Positions 17,274 through 26,879 of a DNA stretch of 64,000 nt are shown here, one piece after another (position 1 is the first letter of the stretch; every line of letters starts with the position of its first letter). Both the position numbers and the translations under genes were made by a program. Source of the DNA: an uncultured Lachnospiraceae bacterium (lineage in GTDB: Bacteria; Bacillota; Clostridia; Lachnospirales; Lachnospiraceae); NCBI GenBank assembly GCA_946544235.1, contig CAMNMC010000105.1, positions 1 through 64,000 on the forward strand, read 5' to 3'. Below the pieces are notes generated by a model, which was given only the letters and a program-made list of their open reading frames with translations, had not been told where the DNA came from and did not search any database.

Positions 17274-18437
17274 TTATTTAACTATTCTTACTCTTACAAC
17301 GCCATCGATAGCTGCGATATGTGCTGCCATCTCTTCTGTAGCCTTAGCGCCGATATCGAGGATTGTGTATGCAAAGTCACCCTTTGACTTGCTTACCATC
17401 TCAGATACGTTGATGCCTTCCTTAGCGAAAAGACCTGTAAACTGAGTAAGCATGTTAGGTATATTCTTATGGCATACTGTGATTCTTGACTCAGCCTCAC
17501 ATACACCTGCTTCGCAGCGTGGGTAGTTAACTGAGTTAACAACATTACCGTTCTCGATGAAATCACGGATCTCCTTAACAGCCATAACTGCACAGTTATC
17601 CTCTGATTCCTCTGTAGAAGCTCCAAGGTGAGGTGTACAAACAACACCCTTGTGACCTGCAACTGTCGGGTTAGCAAAGTCAGTAACGTATTTCTTAACA
17701 TGTCCCTCGTCGATAGCCTCAAGAAGAGCCTTCTCGTCGATGAGGATATCTCTTGCGAAGTTAAGTACAACTACTCCGTCCTTCATACGGCTGATAGCAT
17801 CAGCGTTGATCATACCCTTTGTTGAATCAAGAAGTGGAACGTGTACTGTGATGTAATCGCAGTTTGAATAAATATCATTTACATTTGTGATGTGCTTAAC
17901 GCTTCTTGAAAGCTTCCAAGCTGCATCAACTGATACATATGGATCATAACCGTAAACTTCCATACCGAGAGCTACTGCTGCGTTAGCAACAAGAGCACCT
18001 ATGGCACCAAGTCCGATTACTCCAAGCTTCTTGCCCTGAATCTCGTTTCCGGCAAAAGCCTTCTTCTTTTTCTCAGCAGTCTTGCCGATCTCAGCATCAT
18101 CCTTATTTTCAACTACCCAGTTTGCACCGCCTACGATATCTCTTGAACCAAGAAGAAGTCCTGCGATAACAAGCTCCTTAACGCCGTTAGCGTTAGCACC
18201 AGGTGTGTTAAATACAACGATACCTTTCTCTGCATATGCATCGATAGGAATATTATTTACTCCTGCACCTGCACGAGCAACTGCGAGAAGCTTATCTGAA
18301 ACAGCGAGATCATGCATTGCTGCACTTCTTACTAGTACAACGTCAGCCTCGTTGAATTCTTCTGTGATCTGATAATCATTTGATAAGAGATCCGTACCGC
18401 ACTTGGCAATAGGATTGAGACAATTTACTTTCGTCAT
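17274..18437 (-). CDS. serA: D-3-phosphoglycerate dehydrogenase
   Basis: SerA oxidises 3-phosphoglycerate to 3-phosphohydroxypyruvate using NAD, the first step of serine synthesis. The 387-aa protein has the split catalytic domain, the nucleotide fold GVIGLGAIGALV (about 139-150), the catalytic histidine in CTPHLGAST and a C-terminal ACT domain (about 315-387) that usually mediates serine feedback. AAGGAGATTAC precedes ATG 18437. The gene lies 353 nt downstream of serC, an interval filled by a 95-bp tandem repeat. It is followed by asd. Confidence 0.96.
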   Translation of the reverse strand: MTKVNCLNPIAKCGTDLLSNDYQITEEFNEADVVLVRSAAMHDLAVSDKLLAVARAGAGVNNIPIDAYAEKGIVVFNTPGANANGVKELVIAGLLLGSRDIVGGANWVVENKDDAEIGKTAEKKKKAFAGNEIQGKKLGVIGLGAIGALVANAAVALGMEVYGYDPYVSVDAAWKLSRSVKHITNVNDIYSNCDYITVHVPLLDSTKGMINADAISRMKDGVVVLNFARDILIDEKALLEAIDEGHVKKYVTDFANPTVAGHKGVVCTPHLGASTEESEDNCAVMAVKEIRDFIENGNVVNSVNYPRCEAGVCEAESRITVCHKNIPNMLTQFTGLFAKEGINVSEMVSKSKGDFAYTILDIGAKATEEMAAHIAAIDGVVRVRIVK

Positions 18438-18487
18438 TTTTGTAATCTCCTTATATTATAGAGCTGTTTTATTTATATAGTCCGTTC

Positions 18488-18546
18488 GTGATCAGGATAT
18501 GTGTTCAGTTGTAGCAAGAATACGCCTTCACACATATCCTGATCAC
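18488..18546. repeat. Dispersed hairpin element, copy 1 (16-bp arms)
   Basis: GTGATCAGGATATGTG and its exact reverse complement flank a 27-nt loop containing GTTGTAGCAAGAATACGCC. The loop is shared with copies near 18600, 18695, 41244 and 42763 and, inverted and diverged, 37270, while the arms differ. This copy is the right-hand boundary structure upstream of serA on the minus strand. Confidence 0.9.
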
Positions 18547-18753
18547 TCACTCATTGGCTTCAATATTGGATATAATCCATCCAGAATATGTATATGCATT
18601 CAGTTGTAGCAAGAATACGCCTTCACACACATCCTGAGCACTCACTCATTGGCTTCAATATTGGATATAATCCATCCAGAATATGTATATGCATTCGGTT
18701 GTAGTATGAATACGCCTTCACACACATCCTGATCACTCACTCAATGGTTATTT
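18506..18753. repeat. 95-bp tandem direct repeat, about 2.6 copies, in the serC-serA gap
   Basis: The 353-nt gap between serC and serA is mostly this repeat. Units begin at 18506, 18601 and 18696 (period exactly 95), the third ending near 18753. Each unit contains the conserved loop of the dispersed hairpin element, then CACACATCCTGA, CACTCACTCATTGG and the shared stretch up to TATGTATATGCATTC. Unit 2 is nearly identical to unit 1. Unit 3 has a few changes in its core (TTGTAGTATGAATACG). The only hairpin with perfect arms is at 18488-18546; loops of units 2 and 3 (18599-18625, 18694-18720) have weakly paired flanks. Confidence 0.92.
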
Positions 18754-18790
18754 CTATTTAATACTATCGTATTTAAAATGCGAAAGTAAA

Positions 18791-19873
18791 TTATGAGTTA
18801 GCTTCCTCGAATGCCTTCATGAACTCAACGAGCTTCTCAACGCCTTCGATTGGCATAGCATTGTAGATAGATGCACGCATACCGCCAACTGATCTGTGAC
18901 CCTTAAGGTTAACAAATCCGGCTGCTGTAGCTTCCTTTACAAACTTAGCATCAAGCTCATCGTTACCTGTAACGAATGGTACGTTCATGAGTGAACGATC
19001 CTTCTTAACTACTGTTCCTCTAAACATCTTAGACTCATCAAGGAAGTCATAAAGGATCTTAGCCTTCTTCTCGTTGTGAGCCTTCATAGCCTTAAGGCCG
19101 CCCATAGACTTAACCCACTTGAATACAAGTCCGCAGATGTAAATACCATAGCATGGAGGTGTATTGTAAAGTGACTCGGCATCAGCCTGTGTCTTGTACT
19201 TAAGCATTGTAGGAACGAACTCAGGAAGGTCATCTCTGATGAGGTCTTCTCTGATGATAACAACTACAACACCTGCAGGACCAACGTTCTTCTGAACACC
19301 GAAGTAGATAAGACCGTAGTCGCTTACATTTACAGGCTGTGAAAGAATGTCTGATGACATATCAGCTACAAGGATCTTGCCCTTAGTATTTGGAAGCTCC
19401 TTGAAAGCTGTTCCGTAGATTGTATTGTTATGGCAGATATATACATAATCAGCATCATCATCGATTGGAAGATCTGAACAGTCAGGGATGTACGAGAAAG
19501 TCTTGTCCTCTGATGAAGCAACTGCAACTGCCTTGCCGTATTTCTTAGCTTCCTGATAAGCCTTCTTAGCCCACTGTCCTGTGATGATGTAATCAGCCAC
19601 ACCATTCTTCATGAGGTTCATAGGTACTGCTGCGAACTGCTGAGATGCTCCACCCTGAAGGAAAAGTACCTTATAATTGTCAGGGATCTCCATAAGCTCT
19701 CTTAAGTCCTTTTCAGCTTCCTTGATGATAGCGTCGTAAGTCTTGGATCTGTGACTCATCTCCATAACGCTCTGTCCTGAGCCCTGATAATCAAGCATCT
19801 CATCTGCTGCCTGCTTAAGGACAACCTCAGGTAAAATTGATGGTCCAGCTGAAAAGTTATACACTCTTGCCAT
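18791..19873 (-). CDS. serC: Phosphoserine aminotransferase
   Basis: SerC transaminates 3-phosphohydroxypyruvate with glutamate to phosphoserine. The 360-aa protein begins ARVYNFSAGPSILP, the family hallmark, and has FLQGGASQQFAA around the phosphate-binding region. The PLP lysine is at about residue 195 in YFGVQKNVGPAG, and the C-terminal motif GGMRASIYNAMP is complete. TATGGAGGAATT precedes ATG 19873. It is first of a serC-serA-asd set. No phosphoserine phosphatase gene is adjacent. Confidence 0.97.
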   Translation of the reverse strand: MARVYNFSAGPSILPEVVLKQAADEMLDYQGSGQSVMEMSHRSKTYDAIIKEAEKDLRELMEIPDNYKVLFLQGGASQQFAAVPMNLMKNGVADYIITGQWAKKAYQEAKKYGKAVAVASSEDKTFSYIPDCSDLPIDDDADYVYICHNNTIYGTAFKELPNTKGKILVADMSSDILSQPVNVSDYGLIYFGVQKNVGPAGVVVVIIREDLIRDDLPEFVPTMLKYKTQADAESLYNTPPCYGIYICGLVFKWVKSMGGLKAMKAHNEKKAKILYDFLDESKMFRGTVVKKDRSLMNVPFVTGNDELDAKFVKEATAAGFVNLKGHRSVGGMRASIYNAMPIEGVEKLVEFMKAFEEANS

Positions 19874-19925
19874 TTTTTAATTCCTCCATAAAAATATATT
19901 CGTTAATATAATTACCGTGTCATGC

Positions 19926-19938
19926 GGAGTCTGACTCC
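19926..19938. promoter_or_regulatory. Operator-like palindrome in the serC leader
   Basis: GGAGTC-T-GACTCC is a perfect 6-bp-arm palindrome about 53 nt upstream of the serC start. It could be a regulator site or a small leader hairpin; no regulator is assignable. Confidence 0.3.
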
Positions 19939-20059
19939 ATGTTAAATAGAATGTTATCTATTATGCTACACTTATTTCTAAAAATCTACTATTTTTTAAA
20001 TTTTTTTGTAAATACAGGTAACTGCTCTGCCCGCAGTTTTGCTCCGGTTTTTACCGGTA

Positions 20060-21742
20060 TTATTTCTTCAGCTCAGCCTCAGAATCGAAGCAGGTTTCGA
20101 TAGCAGCGCCAGGTGCAACCATTGGCCAAACCTTGTCATCCTGATTGATAACGCACTCGATGAGGTAAGCTCCCTCGCCGTTTATAGCTTCTCTGATTGC
20201 CTTCTCAAACTCTTCTACTGTTGTAGCTCTGAGTCCCTTTGCTCCGAGAGCATCAGCAACCTTTACGAAATCAACCTTATCGTTGAGAATTGTATTTGAA
20301 TATCTCTTGTCATAGAACAGTGTCTGCCACTGTCTTACCATACCGAGAACATGATTGTTGATAACAACTTCAATAACATGTGTGTTGTATCTTGCTGCTG
20401 TTGCAAGCTCGTTCATGTTCATTCTGAAGCATCCGTCACCGGCAATATTTATAACAGTCTTGTCAGGACAGCCTATCTTGGCACCGATAGCAGCTCCTAG
20501 ACCGTAGCCCATTGTTCCGAGACCGCCTGATGAAAGGAACTGTCTTGACTTCTTATACTTATAATACTGTGCAGCCCACATCTGATGCTGTCCAACATCT
20601 GTACAGATGATCGCATCACCATTAGTCTCTTCATATATCTTATTTATAACCGCAGGACCTGTAAGGTGCTCCATATCATATGTAAGAGGATACTGCTCTT
20701 TGATAGCCTTGATCTCATTCATCCACTCAGGATTCTTCTTTGCAGAGATCTTGGTATTGAGTGTCTTAAGAACCTCAACGGCATCTCCTACTATCTTGGC
20801 ATCAACCTCAATGTTCTTATCAATCTCAGCCGCATCGATATCGATGTGGATGATCTTTGCATTATTTGCAAACTTTGATGCATTTCCGATAACACGGTCA
20901 GAGAATCTTGCACCTACAACTACAAGAAGGTCAGCCTTGTTAACGCCAAAGTTTGAAGCCTTGGTACCATGCATACCGATCATTCCTGTATATCTCTCAC
21001 TTGTACCGTCAAATGCGCCCTTACCCATAAGAGTATCGCATACAGGAGCATCTATCTTCTCAACGAACTCCTTAAGTTCCTTCGATGCTCCGGAAAGTGT
21101 AGCACCACCACCTACTAAAACGAAAGGTTTCTTGGATGCATCAATTATATTTACAGCCTTCTCAACGTCATCACTCTTGATCGTTGATGTGACCCTTGCG
21201 ATAGGTTCAGGCTTATGATATTCATAATCAGCAAAACTTGCTGTAACGTCCTTGGTAATATCAACAAGAACAGGACCAGGTCTTCCGGTCTGTGCGATCT
21301 TGAATGCACGTCTGATGGTATCAGCCAGTTCGTGAACATTCTTAACAATAAAGCTATGCTTTGTTATAGGCATAACTACGCCTGCTATATCAACCTCCTG
21401 GAAGCTGTCCTTACCAAGGAGTGAAACGCCTACGTTAGCAGTGATCGCAACAAGCGGAATTGAATCCATATATGCTGTTGCAATACCTGTTACAAGGTTT
21501 GTTGCACCAGGGCCTGAGGTTGCCATACAAACGCCGACCTTGCCGGTAGCTCTTGCATAGCCGTCAGCTGCATGTGCTGCACCCTGCTCATGTGAAGTAA
21601 GTATATGTGTTATCTCGTCCGAATGCTTATAAAGTGCATCATAAACATTAAGGATCGTTCCTCCCGGATAACCAAATACGGTATCAACTCCCTGCTCTTT
21701 AAGGCATTCAATTACGATTTCTGATCCGTTTAACTGTTTCAT
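20060..21742 (-). CDS. ilvB: Acetolactate synthase large subunit, biosynthetic
   Basis: This TPP enzyme condenses pyruvate to acetolactate (or with 2-oxobutyrate) in branched-chain amino acid synthesis. The N-terminal domain has [15 protein letters not shown], the TPP-activating glutamate in [17 protein letters not shown] and [13 protein letters not shown]. The C-terminal domain has the Mg-TPP motif beginning [13 protein letters not shown] choose ATG 21742 ([10 protein letters not shown]) behind CAGGAG; the 46-residue extension in the track covers the leader. The length is 560 aa. No regulatory subunit ilvN and no ilvC is adjacent. A separate promoter lies in the gap after ilvD. Confidence 0.95.
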   Translation of the reverse strand: MKQLNGSEIVIECLKEQGVDTVFGYPGGTILNVYDALYKHSDEITHILTSHEQGAAHAADGYARATGKVGVCMATSGPGATNLVTGIATAYMDSIPLVAITANVGVSLLGKDSFQEVDIAGVVMPITKHSFIVKNVHELADTIRRAFKIAQTGRPGPVLVDITKDVTASFADYEYHKPEPIARVTSTIKSDDVEKAVNIIDASKKPFVLVGGGATLSGASKELKEFVEKIDAPVCDTLMGKGAFDGTSERYTGMIGMHGTKASNFGVNKADLLVVVGARFSDRVIGNASKFANNAKIIHIDIDAAEIDKNIEVDAKIVGDAVEVLKTLNTKISAKKNPEWMNEIKAIKEQYPLTYDMEHLTGPAVINKIYEETNGDAIICTDVGQHQMWAAQYYKYKKSRQFLSSGGLGTMGYGLGAAIGAKIGCPDKTVINIAGDGCFRMNMNELATAARYNTHVIEVVINNHVLGMVRQWQTLFYDKRYSNTILNDKVDFVKVADALGAKGLRATTVEEFEKAIREAINGEGAYLIECVINQDDKVWPMVAPGAAIETCFDSEAELKK

Positions 21743-22056
21743 GTTTTTTCTCCTGTTTTTGTATATGTTAATATGTACCGTTTTTATGATAATGTGAATC
21801 GCTCCGTTTCTTCGAAACTCCCGCAATTCTGCTGACATTCGGAATCCACTGTTATCCTTCGAAAAGAGATTCTTCCTCATGTCCGGTGAGTAAAGCAGCC
21901 ATGCGGCAGATCATGAAATCATGACTGCCAGCCGGCTCTCAACTCTATCATCATATAATTTAACGAAAATACAATATTTGTCAATACCCGATATAACTAT
22001 TTAAGGTTATGGATTGATTATTTTCCGTTATATTTGTTCCGCTTAACAAGAAGCCT
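21743..22056 (-). promoter_or_regulatory. ilvB leader region (314 nt between ilvD and ilvB)
   Basis: On the minus strand the gap holds a promoter (21955-21984). It is followed by a leader of about 200 nt with the hairpin GGCAGTCATGA/TCATGATCTGCC (21905-21929) and an adjacent GC-rich stretch AGCCGGCT. I found no T-box sequence, no classic leader peptide rich in Leu/Val/Ile and no U-run terminator. The reading frame of ilvB stays open back to 21880, so an N-terminally extended product is formally possible. Confidence 0.4.
21955..21984 (-). promoter_or_regulatory. ilvB: ilvB promoter overlapping a weak CodY-box-like sequence
   Basis: On the minus strand TTGACA is followed after 18 nt by AATTAT. 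Between them TATTTTCGTTAAATT matches the CodY consensus AATTTTCNGAAAATT at 11 of 14 defined positions or fewer. Promoter confidence is moderate and operator confidence low. Confidence 0.5.
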
Positions 22057-23727
22057 TTACTGCTTTGGTATCTCAAGGATTGCTCCTCTGTTACCTGAAG
22101 TAACCATTGAAGCGTATCTTGCAAGATAGCCGGTCTTAACCTTAGGCTCGCGTGGTGTCCATGCAGCCTTTCTCTTAGCAAGCTCTTCGTCGGAAACCTT
22201 AAGGTTGATAGAGTAATTGTTGATATCGATTTCGATCATATCGCCTTCCTCAACAAGAGCGATAGGTCCGCCTACTGCAGCTTCAGGTGAAACATGTCCG
22301 ATAGAAGCTCCACGGCTTGCGCCTGAGAAACGTCCGTCTGTGATAAGAGCAACTGTTGAACCAAGTCCCATACCTGCAATAGCTGATGTAGGATTGAGCA
22401 TCTCTCTCATACCAGGGCCGCCCTTAGGTCCTTCGTAACGTATAACAACCACATCGCCTTCTACGATTTTGCCGCCAAGGATTGCTGCGATAGCATCCTC
22501 CTCAGAATCAAATACTCTTGCAGGTCCTTCATGCTTAAGCATCTCAGGAACAACCGCTGAACGTTTAACAACCGAACCATCCGGTGCAAGGTTACCCTTG
22601 AGTACTGCAAGTCCGCCTGTTCTGCTGTATGGATTATCTGTAGGTCTGATAACCTCAGGGTTTCTGTTTACGCTGTTCTTTACAGCTTCACCTATTGTCT
22701 TGCCGGTTACTGTCATGCAGTTTTCATTTATAAGTCCGAGATCACAGAGCTCCTTAACAACTGCATATACACCACCTGCTTCATTAAGGTCTTCCATATA
22801 TGTAGGACCTGCAGGTGCAAGGTGGCAGAGGTTAGGTGTCTTCTCGCTTATTGGATTTGCAAATGAGATATCGAAGTCAAAGCCGATCTCATGAGCGATT
22901 GCCGGAAGATGAAGCATTGAGTTTGTTGAGCATCCGAGTGCCATATCTACTGTAAGCGCATTGAGGATAGCATCCTTTGTGATGATATCACGCGGACGGA
23001 TATTTTTCTCAAGCATATCCATTACAGCGTAGCCTGCCTTCTTTGCAAGTCTGAGACGCTCTGAATATACGGCAGGGATTGTTCCGTTTCCCGGAAGACC
23101 CATACCGAGAACCTCTGTAAGACAGTTCATTGAGTTGGCTGTGTACATACCTGAGCATGAACCACAGGTTGGGCAGACTTTCTCTTCGAACTCTACTACA
23201 TCCTCATCTGTGATCTTGCCGGCAGTTCTCTCTCCTACCGCCTCGAACATTGATGAAAGACTTCTCTTTCTTCCGTGGATATGTCCTGCAAGCATAGGAC
23301 CGCCTGAAACAAATACAGTAGGTACATTTACTCTTGCTGCTGCCATAAGAAGACCAGGCACGTTCTTGTCACAGTTAGGGATCATGACAAGTGCATCAAA
23401 CTGGTGAGCTATAGCCATAGCCTCTGTTGAATCAGCTATAAGATCTCTTGTTACAAGAGAATATTTCATTCCGATGTGTCCCATTGCAATACCGTCACAA
23501 ACAGCGATTGCCGGGAACATAACAGGTGTTCCGCCTGCTTCTGCTACGCCGAGCTTTACAGCCTCAGCAATCTTGTCCAGGTTCATATGTCCCGGAACGA
23601 TCTCGTTGTAGGAACAAACGATTCCTACCATAGGTTTTCTTATCTCTTCTGCAGTATAGCCAAGTGCGTTCAGAAGTGAACGTGCAGGTGCCTGCTGCAG
23701 ACCGCATTTCATATTATCACTTTTCAT
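22057..23727 (-). CDS. ilvD: Dihydroxy-acid dehydratase
   Basis: IlvD dehydrates 2,3-dihydroxy acids to 2-oxo acids in valine, isoleucine and leucine synthesis using an Fe-S cluster. The 556-aa protein has [16 protein letters not shown] and the cysteine motif [18 protein letters not shown], as well as the C-terminal [22 protein letters not shown] 23727 follows AAGAGGAGATC. It is 49 nt downstream of leuB in the leuCDB-ilvDB series. Confidence 0.97.
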   Translation of the reverse strand: MKSDNMKCGLQQAPARSLLNALGYTAEEIRKPMVGIVCSYNEIVPGHMNLDKIAEAVKLGVAEAGGTPVMFPAIAVCDGIAMGHIGMKYSLVTRDLIADSTEAMAIAHQFDALVMIPNCDKNVPGLLMAAARVNVPTVFVSGGPMLAGHIHGRKRSLSSMFEAVGERTAGKITDEDVVEFEEKVCPTCGSCSGMYTANSMNCLTEVLGMGLPGNGTIPAVYSERLRLAKKAGYAVMDMLEKNIRPRDIITKDAILNALTVDMALGCSTNSMLHLPAIAHEIGFDFDISFANPISEKTPNLCHLAPAGPTYMEDLNEAGGVYAVVKELCDLGLINENCMTVTGKTIGEAVKNSVNRNPEVIRPTDNPYSRTGGLAVLKGNLAPDGSVVKRSAVVPEMLKHEGPARVFDSEEDAIAAILGGKIVEGDVVVIRYEGPKGGPGMREMLNPTSAIAGMGLGSTVALITDGRFSGASRGASIGHVSPEAAVGGPIALVEEGDMIEIDINNYSINLKVSDEELAKRKAAWTPREPKVKTGYLARYASMVTSGNRGAILEIPKQ

Positions 23728-23776
23728 AACCTGATCTCCTCTTTATTATTTCAAACATTATTTAGTCTGTCATATA

Positions 23777-24859
23777 TTAAACTCTCTCTGCGATGAGTGT
23801 TCCCATTTCATCTGTTTTGACCTGTGGTTCGCCCGGTTTTGCGATATCGATCGTACGGTATCCCTCTTCGAGAACCTGCTTAACAGCGTTTTCAATCGCA
23901 TCAGCTTCCTTATCCAGATCAAATGTATACCTGAGCATCATTGCAGCAGAAAGGATGGTTGCGATAGGGTTCGCAATATTCTTACCTGCTATATCAGGTG
24001 CAGATCCGCCCGATGGCTCATACAGACCGAACTTCGTTTCGTTGAGTGATGCAGAAGGAAGCATTCCGATAGAACCTGTGATCATTGACGCTTCATCGGA
24101 AAGGATATCGCCGAACATATTCTCTGTAAGCATTACATCGAACTGTGCAGGATCCTTAACGAGCTGCATTGCCGCATTGTCCACAAGCATTACTGTGAAT
24201 TCTACTTCCGGATAATCAGCTGCTACTTCTGTAACAATCTTTCTCCAGAGTCTTGATGAATCAAGAACGTTTGCCTTATCTACAAGTGTTACCTTCTTAC
24301 GACGCTTCATAGCGATATCGAAGCCCTTGATAGCGATACGGCGTATTTCCTTCTCTGTATAGGTAAGTGTATCGACTGCTGTCATTACACCGTCTATTTC
24401 CTTTGTGTATCTCTCACCGAAGTAAAGGCCGCCTGTAAGCTCTCTCATGATCATCATGTCGAAGCCTGCTGCTGCAACCGACTCCTTAAGAGGACAAGCC
24501 TCCTTAAGCTCTGGATAGAGATATGCAGGACGAAGGTTTGCAAAAAGTCCAAGCTCCTTACGGATCTTCAGAAGACCTGCTTCAGGTCTCTTGTTAGGTG
24601 GAAGCTTGTACCAAGGAGAGGTCTGTGTATTTCCACCGATCGATCCAAGGAGTACAGCATCCTTCGACTTTGCGATCGCTACAGTTTCATCTGTAAGTGG
24701 ATCGCCGTATTTATCGATTGAGCAGCCGCCCATAAGGATCTGCTCATAATTAAATGTATGTCCAAATTTCTTTCCGACAGCATCGAGAACCTTCATAGCC
24801 TCTGTTACTATCTCAGGTCCGATTCCGTCTCCCTTAATAACCGCAAGATTACAAATCAT
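23777..24859 (-). CDS. leuB: 3-isopropylmalate dehydrogenase
   Basis: LeuB oxidatively decarboxylates 3-isopropylmalate with NAD in leucine synthesis. The 360-aa protein starts NLAVIKGDGIGPEIV and carries the substrate-binding arginines in KLPPNKRPEAGLLKIRKEL. YFGERYT, TLVDKANVLDSSRLWR and the Asp pair in MFGDILSDEASM (metal binding) are also present. GGAG lies 11 nt before the ATG. It is 50 nt after leuD on the minus strand. Confidence 0.97.
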   Translation of the reverse strand: MICNLAVIKGDGIGPEIVTEAMKVLDAVGKKFGHTFNYEQILMGGCSIDKYGDPLTDETVAIAKSKDAVLLGSIGGNTQTSPWYKLPPNKRPEAGLLKIRKELGLFANLRPAYLYPELKEACPLKESVAAAGFDMMIMRELTGGLYFGERYTKEIDGVMTAVDTLTYTEKEIRRIAIKGFDIAMKRRKKVTLVDKANVLDSSRLWRKIVTEVAADYPEVEFTVMLVDNAAMQLVKDPAQFDVMLTENMFGDILSDEASMITGSIGMLPSASLNETKFGLYEPSGGSAPDIAGKNIANPIATILSAAMMLRYTFDLDKEADAIENAVKQVLEEGYRTIDIAKPGEPQVKTDEMGTLIAERV

Positions 24860-24909
24860 TTTTTACCAGTCTCCATTTCTATTATCGGCCGTGATATTTT
24901 CGCCGATCA

Positions 24910-25401
24910 TTACTCTGCTTTTGAATTAATATAATTGATAAGGCCGCCCTTAGAGATAAGATTTTGCATAAATGGAGGGAAAGCCTGTCCCTGATATGTT
25001 TTGCCTGTTGTTTCGTCGGTGATCACACCCGAATCAAAATCTATATCAACTATATCTCCTGCCTTGATCTCATTTGCAGCTTCCTCACATTCAATGATAG
25101 GAAGTCCGATGTTGATGGCATTTCTGTAAAATATTCTTGCAAATGTATCTGCTATAACGCAGCTGATACCTGATGCCTTGATGGCGATCGGTGCATGCTC
25201 TCTTGAAGAACCACAGCCGAAGTTCTTGCCGGCAACCATGATATCTCCTGCCTTAACTCTGTTTACGAATTCTGCGTCGATATCCTCCATACACTTCTTG
25301 GCAAGCTCTGCCGGGTCTGCTGTATTAAGATATCTTGCAGGAATGATAACGTCTGTATCAACATTATCGCCATATTTATGTACTGTTCCGTGTGCTTTCA
25401 T
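24910..25401 (-). CDS. leuD: 3-isopropylmalate dehydratase small subunit
   Basis: LeuD is the swivelling-domain subunit that, with LeuC, isomerises 2- to 3-isopropylmalate. The 163-aa protein is the short, clostridial/archaeal type. It shows the [14 protein letters not shown] entry, [16 protein letters not shown] and [23 protein letters not shown] precedes ATG 25401, 13 nt after the leuC stop. Confidence 0.97.
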   Translation of the reverse strand: MKAHGTVHKYGDNVDTDVIIPARYLNTADPAELAKKCMEDIDAEFVNRVKAGDIMVAGKNFGCGSSREHAPIAIKASGISCVIADTFARIFYRNAINIGLPIIECEEAANEIKAGDIVDIDFDSGVITDETTGKTYQGQAFPPFMQNLISKGGLINYINSKAE

Positions 25402-25414
25402 GACGTTCTCCTCC

Positions 25415-26680
25415 TTATTTCAAAAGCTCTTCAGGACTGCTGATCTTACCTGTGACAGCTGAAGCAGCTGCAACTGCCGGGCTGGCAAGATAAATCTCTG
25501 AATCGATAGCTCCCATACGTCCTACAAAGTTACGGTTTGTTGTTGAAACCGCCTTCTCACCATGAGCAAGGATACCCATATGGCCTCCAAGACATGGACC
25601 GCAGGTAGGTGTAGAAACGATAGCTCCTGCATTTACAAATATCTCAGCAAGACCTTCCTTGATCATCTGAAGGTAAACATCCTGAGTTCCCGGAATAATG
25701 ATAACTCTCACATCCTCAGCACATTTACGTCCGTTAAGTATATCAGCTGCGATACGCATATCTGAAATACGTCCGTTTGTACAAGAACCGATAACTACCT
25801 GATCGATCTTGATATCACCGATCTCATCGATAGTCTTTGTATTCTCCGGAAGATGAGGGAATGATACAGTAGGACGAAGTGTCGAAAGATCGATAGTATA
25901 TGTCTCATCATATACTGCATCAGGATCTGCTTCGTAAGCAGTGTACTCTCTTACCGAATGCTCCTTCATATATTCTATAGTCTGCTCGTCAACAGGGAAG
26001 ATACCGTTCTTAGCGCCTGCTTCGATAGCCATATTTGCGATTGTAAATCTGTCATCCATAGTAAGCTCTGCGATACCATCGCCAACGAACTCCATAGATC
26101 TGTATCTTGCACCATCAACGCCGATCATACCGATGATATGAAGGATGACATCCTTACCGCTGATCCACTCAGCCTTCTTGCCTGTGATGATGAATTTGAT
26201 AGCTGACGGAACTCTGAACCATGTCTGTCCTGTAACCATACCGCAGGCCATATCAGTTGATCCTACACCTGTTGAGAATGCGCCAAGCGCACCGTATGTA
26301 CATGTGTGTGAATCCGCACCGATAACCGCATCACCCGCTACTACAAGACCTTTCTCAGGAAGGAGCGCATGTTCGATACCCATCTGTCCAACGTCAAAAT
26401 AGTTTGTAATGTTATTTGCTCTTGCAAAGTCCCTTACCTGCTTAACGTGCTCTGCACTCTTAATATCCTTATTAGGTGTGAAATGATCCATAACAAGAGC
26501 TATCTTGTCCTTATCAAATACATCCTTCTTCTTAAATTTACTCAGTTCATTGATGGCAACAGGTGTTGTAACATCATTTCCGAGAACAAGATCTAACTTT
26601 GCCTCGATCAGATCGCCTGCTGCAACGCTTAGAAGTCCCGCATGAGCTGCAAGTATCTTCTGTGTCATCGTCATTCCCAT
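25415..26680 (-). CDS. leuC: 3-isopropylmalate dehydratase large subunit
   Basis: LeuC is the 4Fe-4S subunit of isopropylmalate isomerase. In the 421-aa protein the cluster cysteines appear in [12 protein letters not shown] and [13 protein letters not shown], and the aconitase-type [15 protein letters not shown] is present. The start ATG 26680 (MGMTMTQK) sits 8 nt after GGGAGG and is preferred to the two ATGs just inside. It is the first gene of the leu-ilv series and faces a LysR regulator across 199 nt. Confidence 0.97.
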   Translation of the reverse strand: MGMTMTQKILAAHAGLLSVAAGDLIEAKLDLVLGNDVTTPVAINELSKFKKKDVFDKDKIALVMDHFTPNKDIKSAEHVKQVRDFARANNITNYFDVGQMGIEHALLPEKGLVVAGDAVIGADSHTCTYGALGAFSTGVGSTDMACGMVTGQTWFRVPSAIKFIITGKKAEWISGKDVILHIIGMIGVDGARYRSMEFVGDGIAELTMDDRFTIANMAIEAGAKNGIFPVDEQTIEYMKEHSVREYTAYEADPDAVYDETYTIDLSTLRPTVSFPHLPENTKTIDEIGDIKIDQVVIGSCTNGRISDMRIAADILNGRKCAEDVRVIIIPGTQDVYLQMIKEGLAEIFVNAGAIVSTPTCGPCLGGHMGILAHGEKAVSTTNRNFVGRMGAIDSEIYLASPAVAAASAVTGKISSPEELLK

Positions 26681-26792
26681 CTTATTTTCCTCCCTTTATA
26701 AAATGATCAAACCGGATGATAACTTAAGTCCTGCCACAGTCTTTTCGTAGCAGCTACCGTGCATTGATTGCACTTATCCGATTATATTGCTG

Positions 26793-26861
26793 TTGATTAT
26801 AGCATCAAACATGTTATAATAAAAATATATATTAATTATCTTTATCATAACTTATAGTTAT
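26793..26861. promoter_or_regulatory. Divergent leuC/LysR promoter region with T-N11-A operator
   Basis: On plus, TTGATT (26793-26798), 16 nt, then TATAAT (26815-26820) gives a promoter for the LysR gene. On minus, TATAAT (26796-26801) with only a poor -35 could serve leuC, as expected for an activator-dependent promoter. ATAACT-TAT-AGTTAT (26847-26861) is a perfect dyad containing T-N11-A, the LysR-type binding pattern. Confidence 0.6.
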
Positions 26862-26879
26862 ACTTCATGGAGGTTCACA

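Noticed and set aside
18506-18753. CRISPR-like array
   Set aside because: The 95-bp units are directly contiguous and near-identical throughout. There is no repeat-spacer alternation and no cas gene.
19921-19950. Short leader peptide MESDSA upstream of serC
   Set aside because: Two Ser codons are suggestive of attenuation, but no Shine-Dalgarno sequence or terminator accompanies it.
21743-22056. T-box riboswitch before ilvB
   Set aside because: No AGGGTGGNACCGCG-like T-box sequence and no terminator/antiterminator pair could be found on the minus strand.
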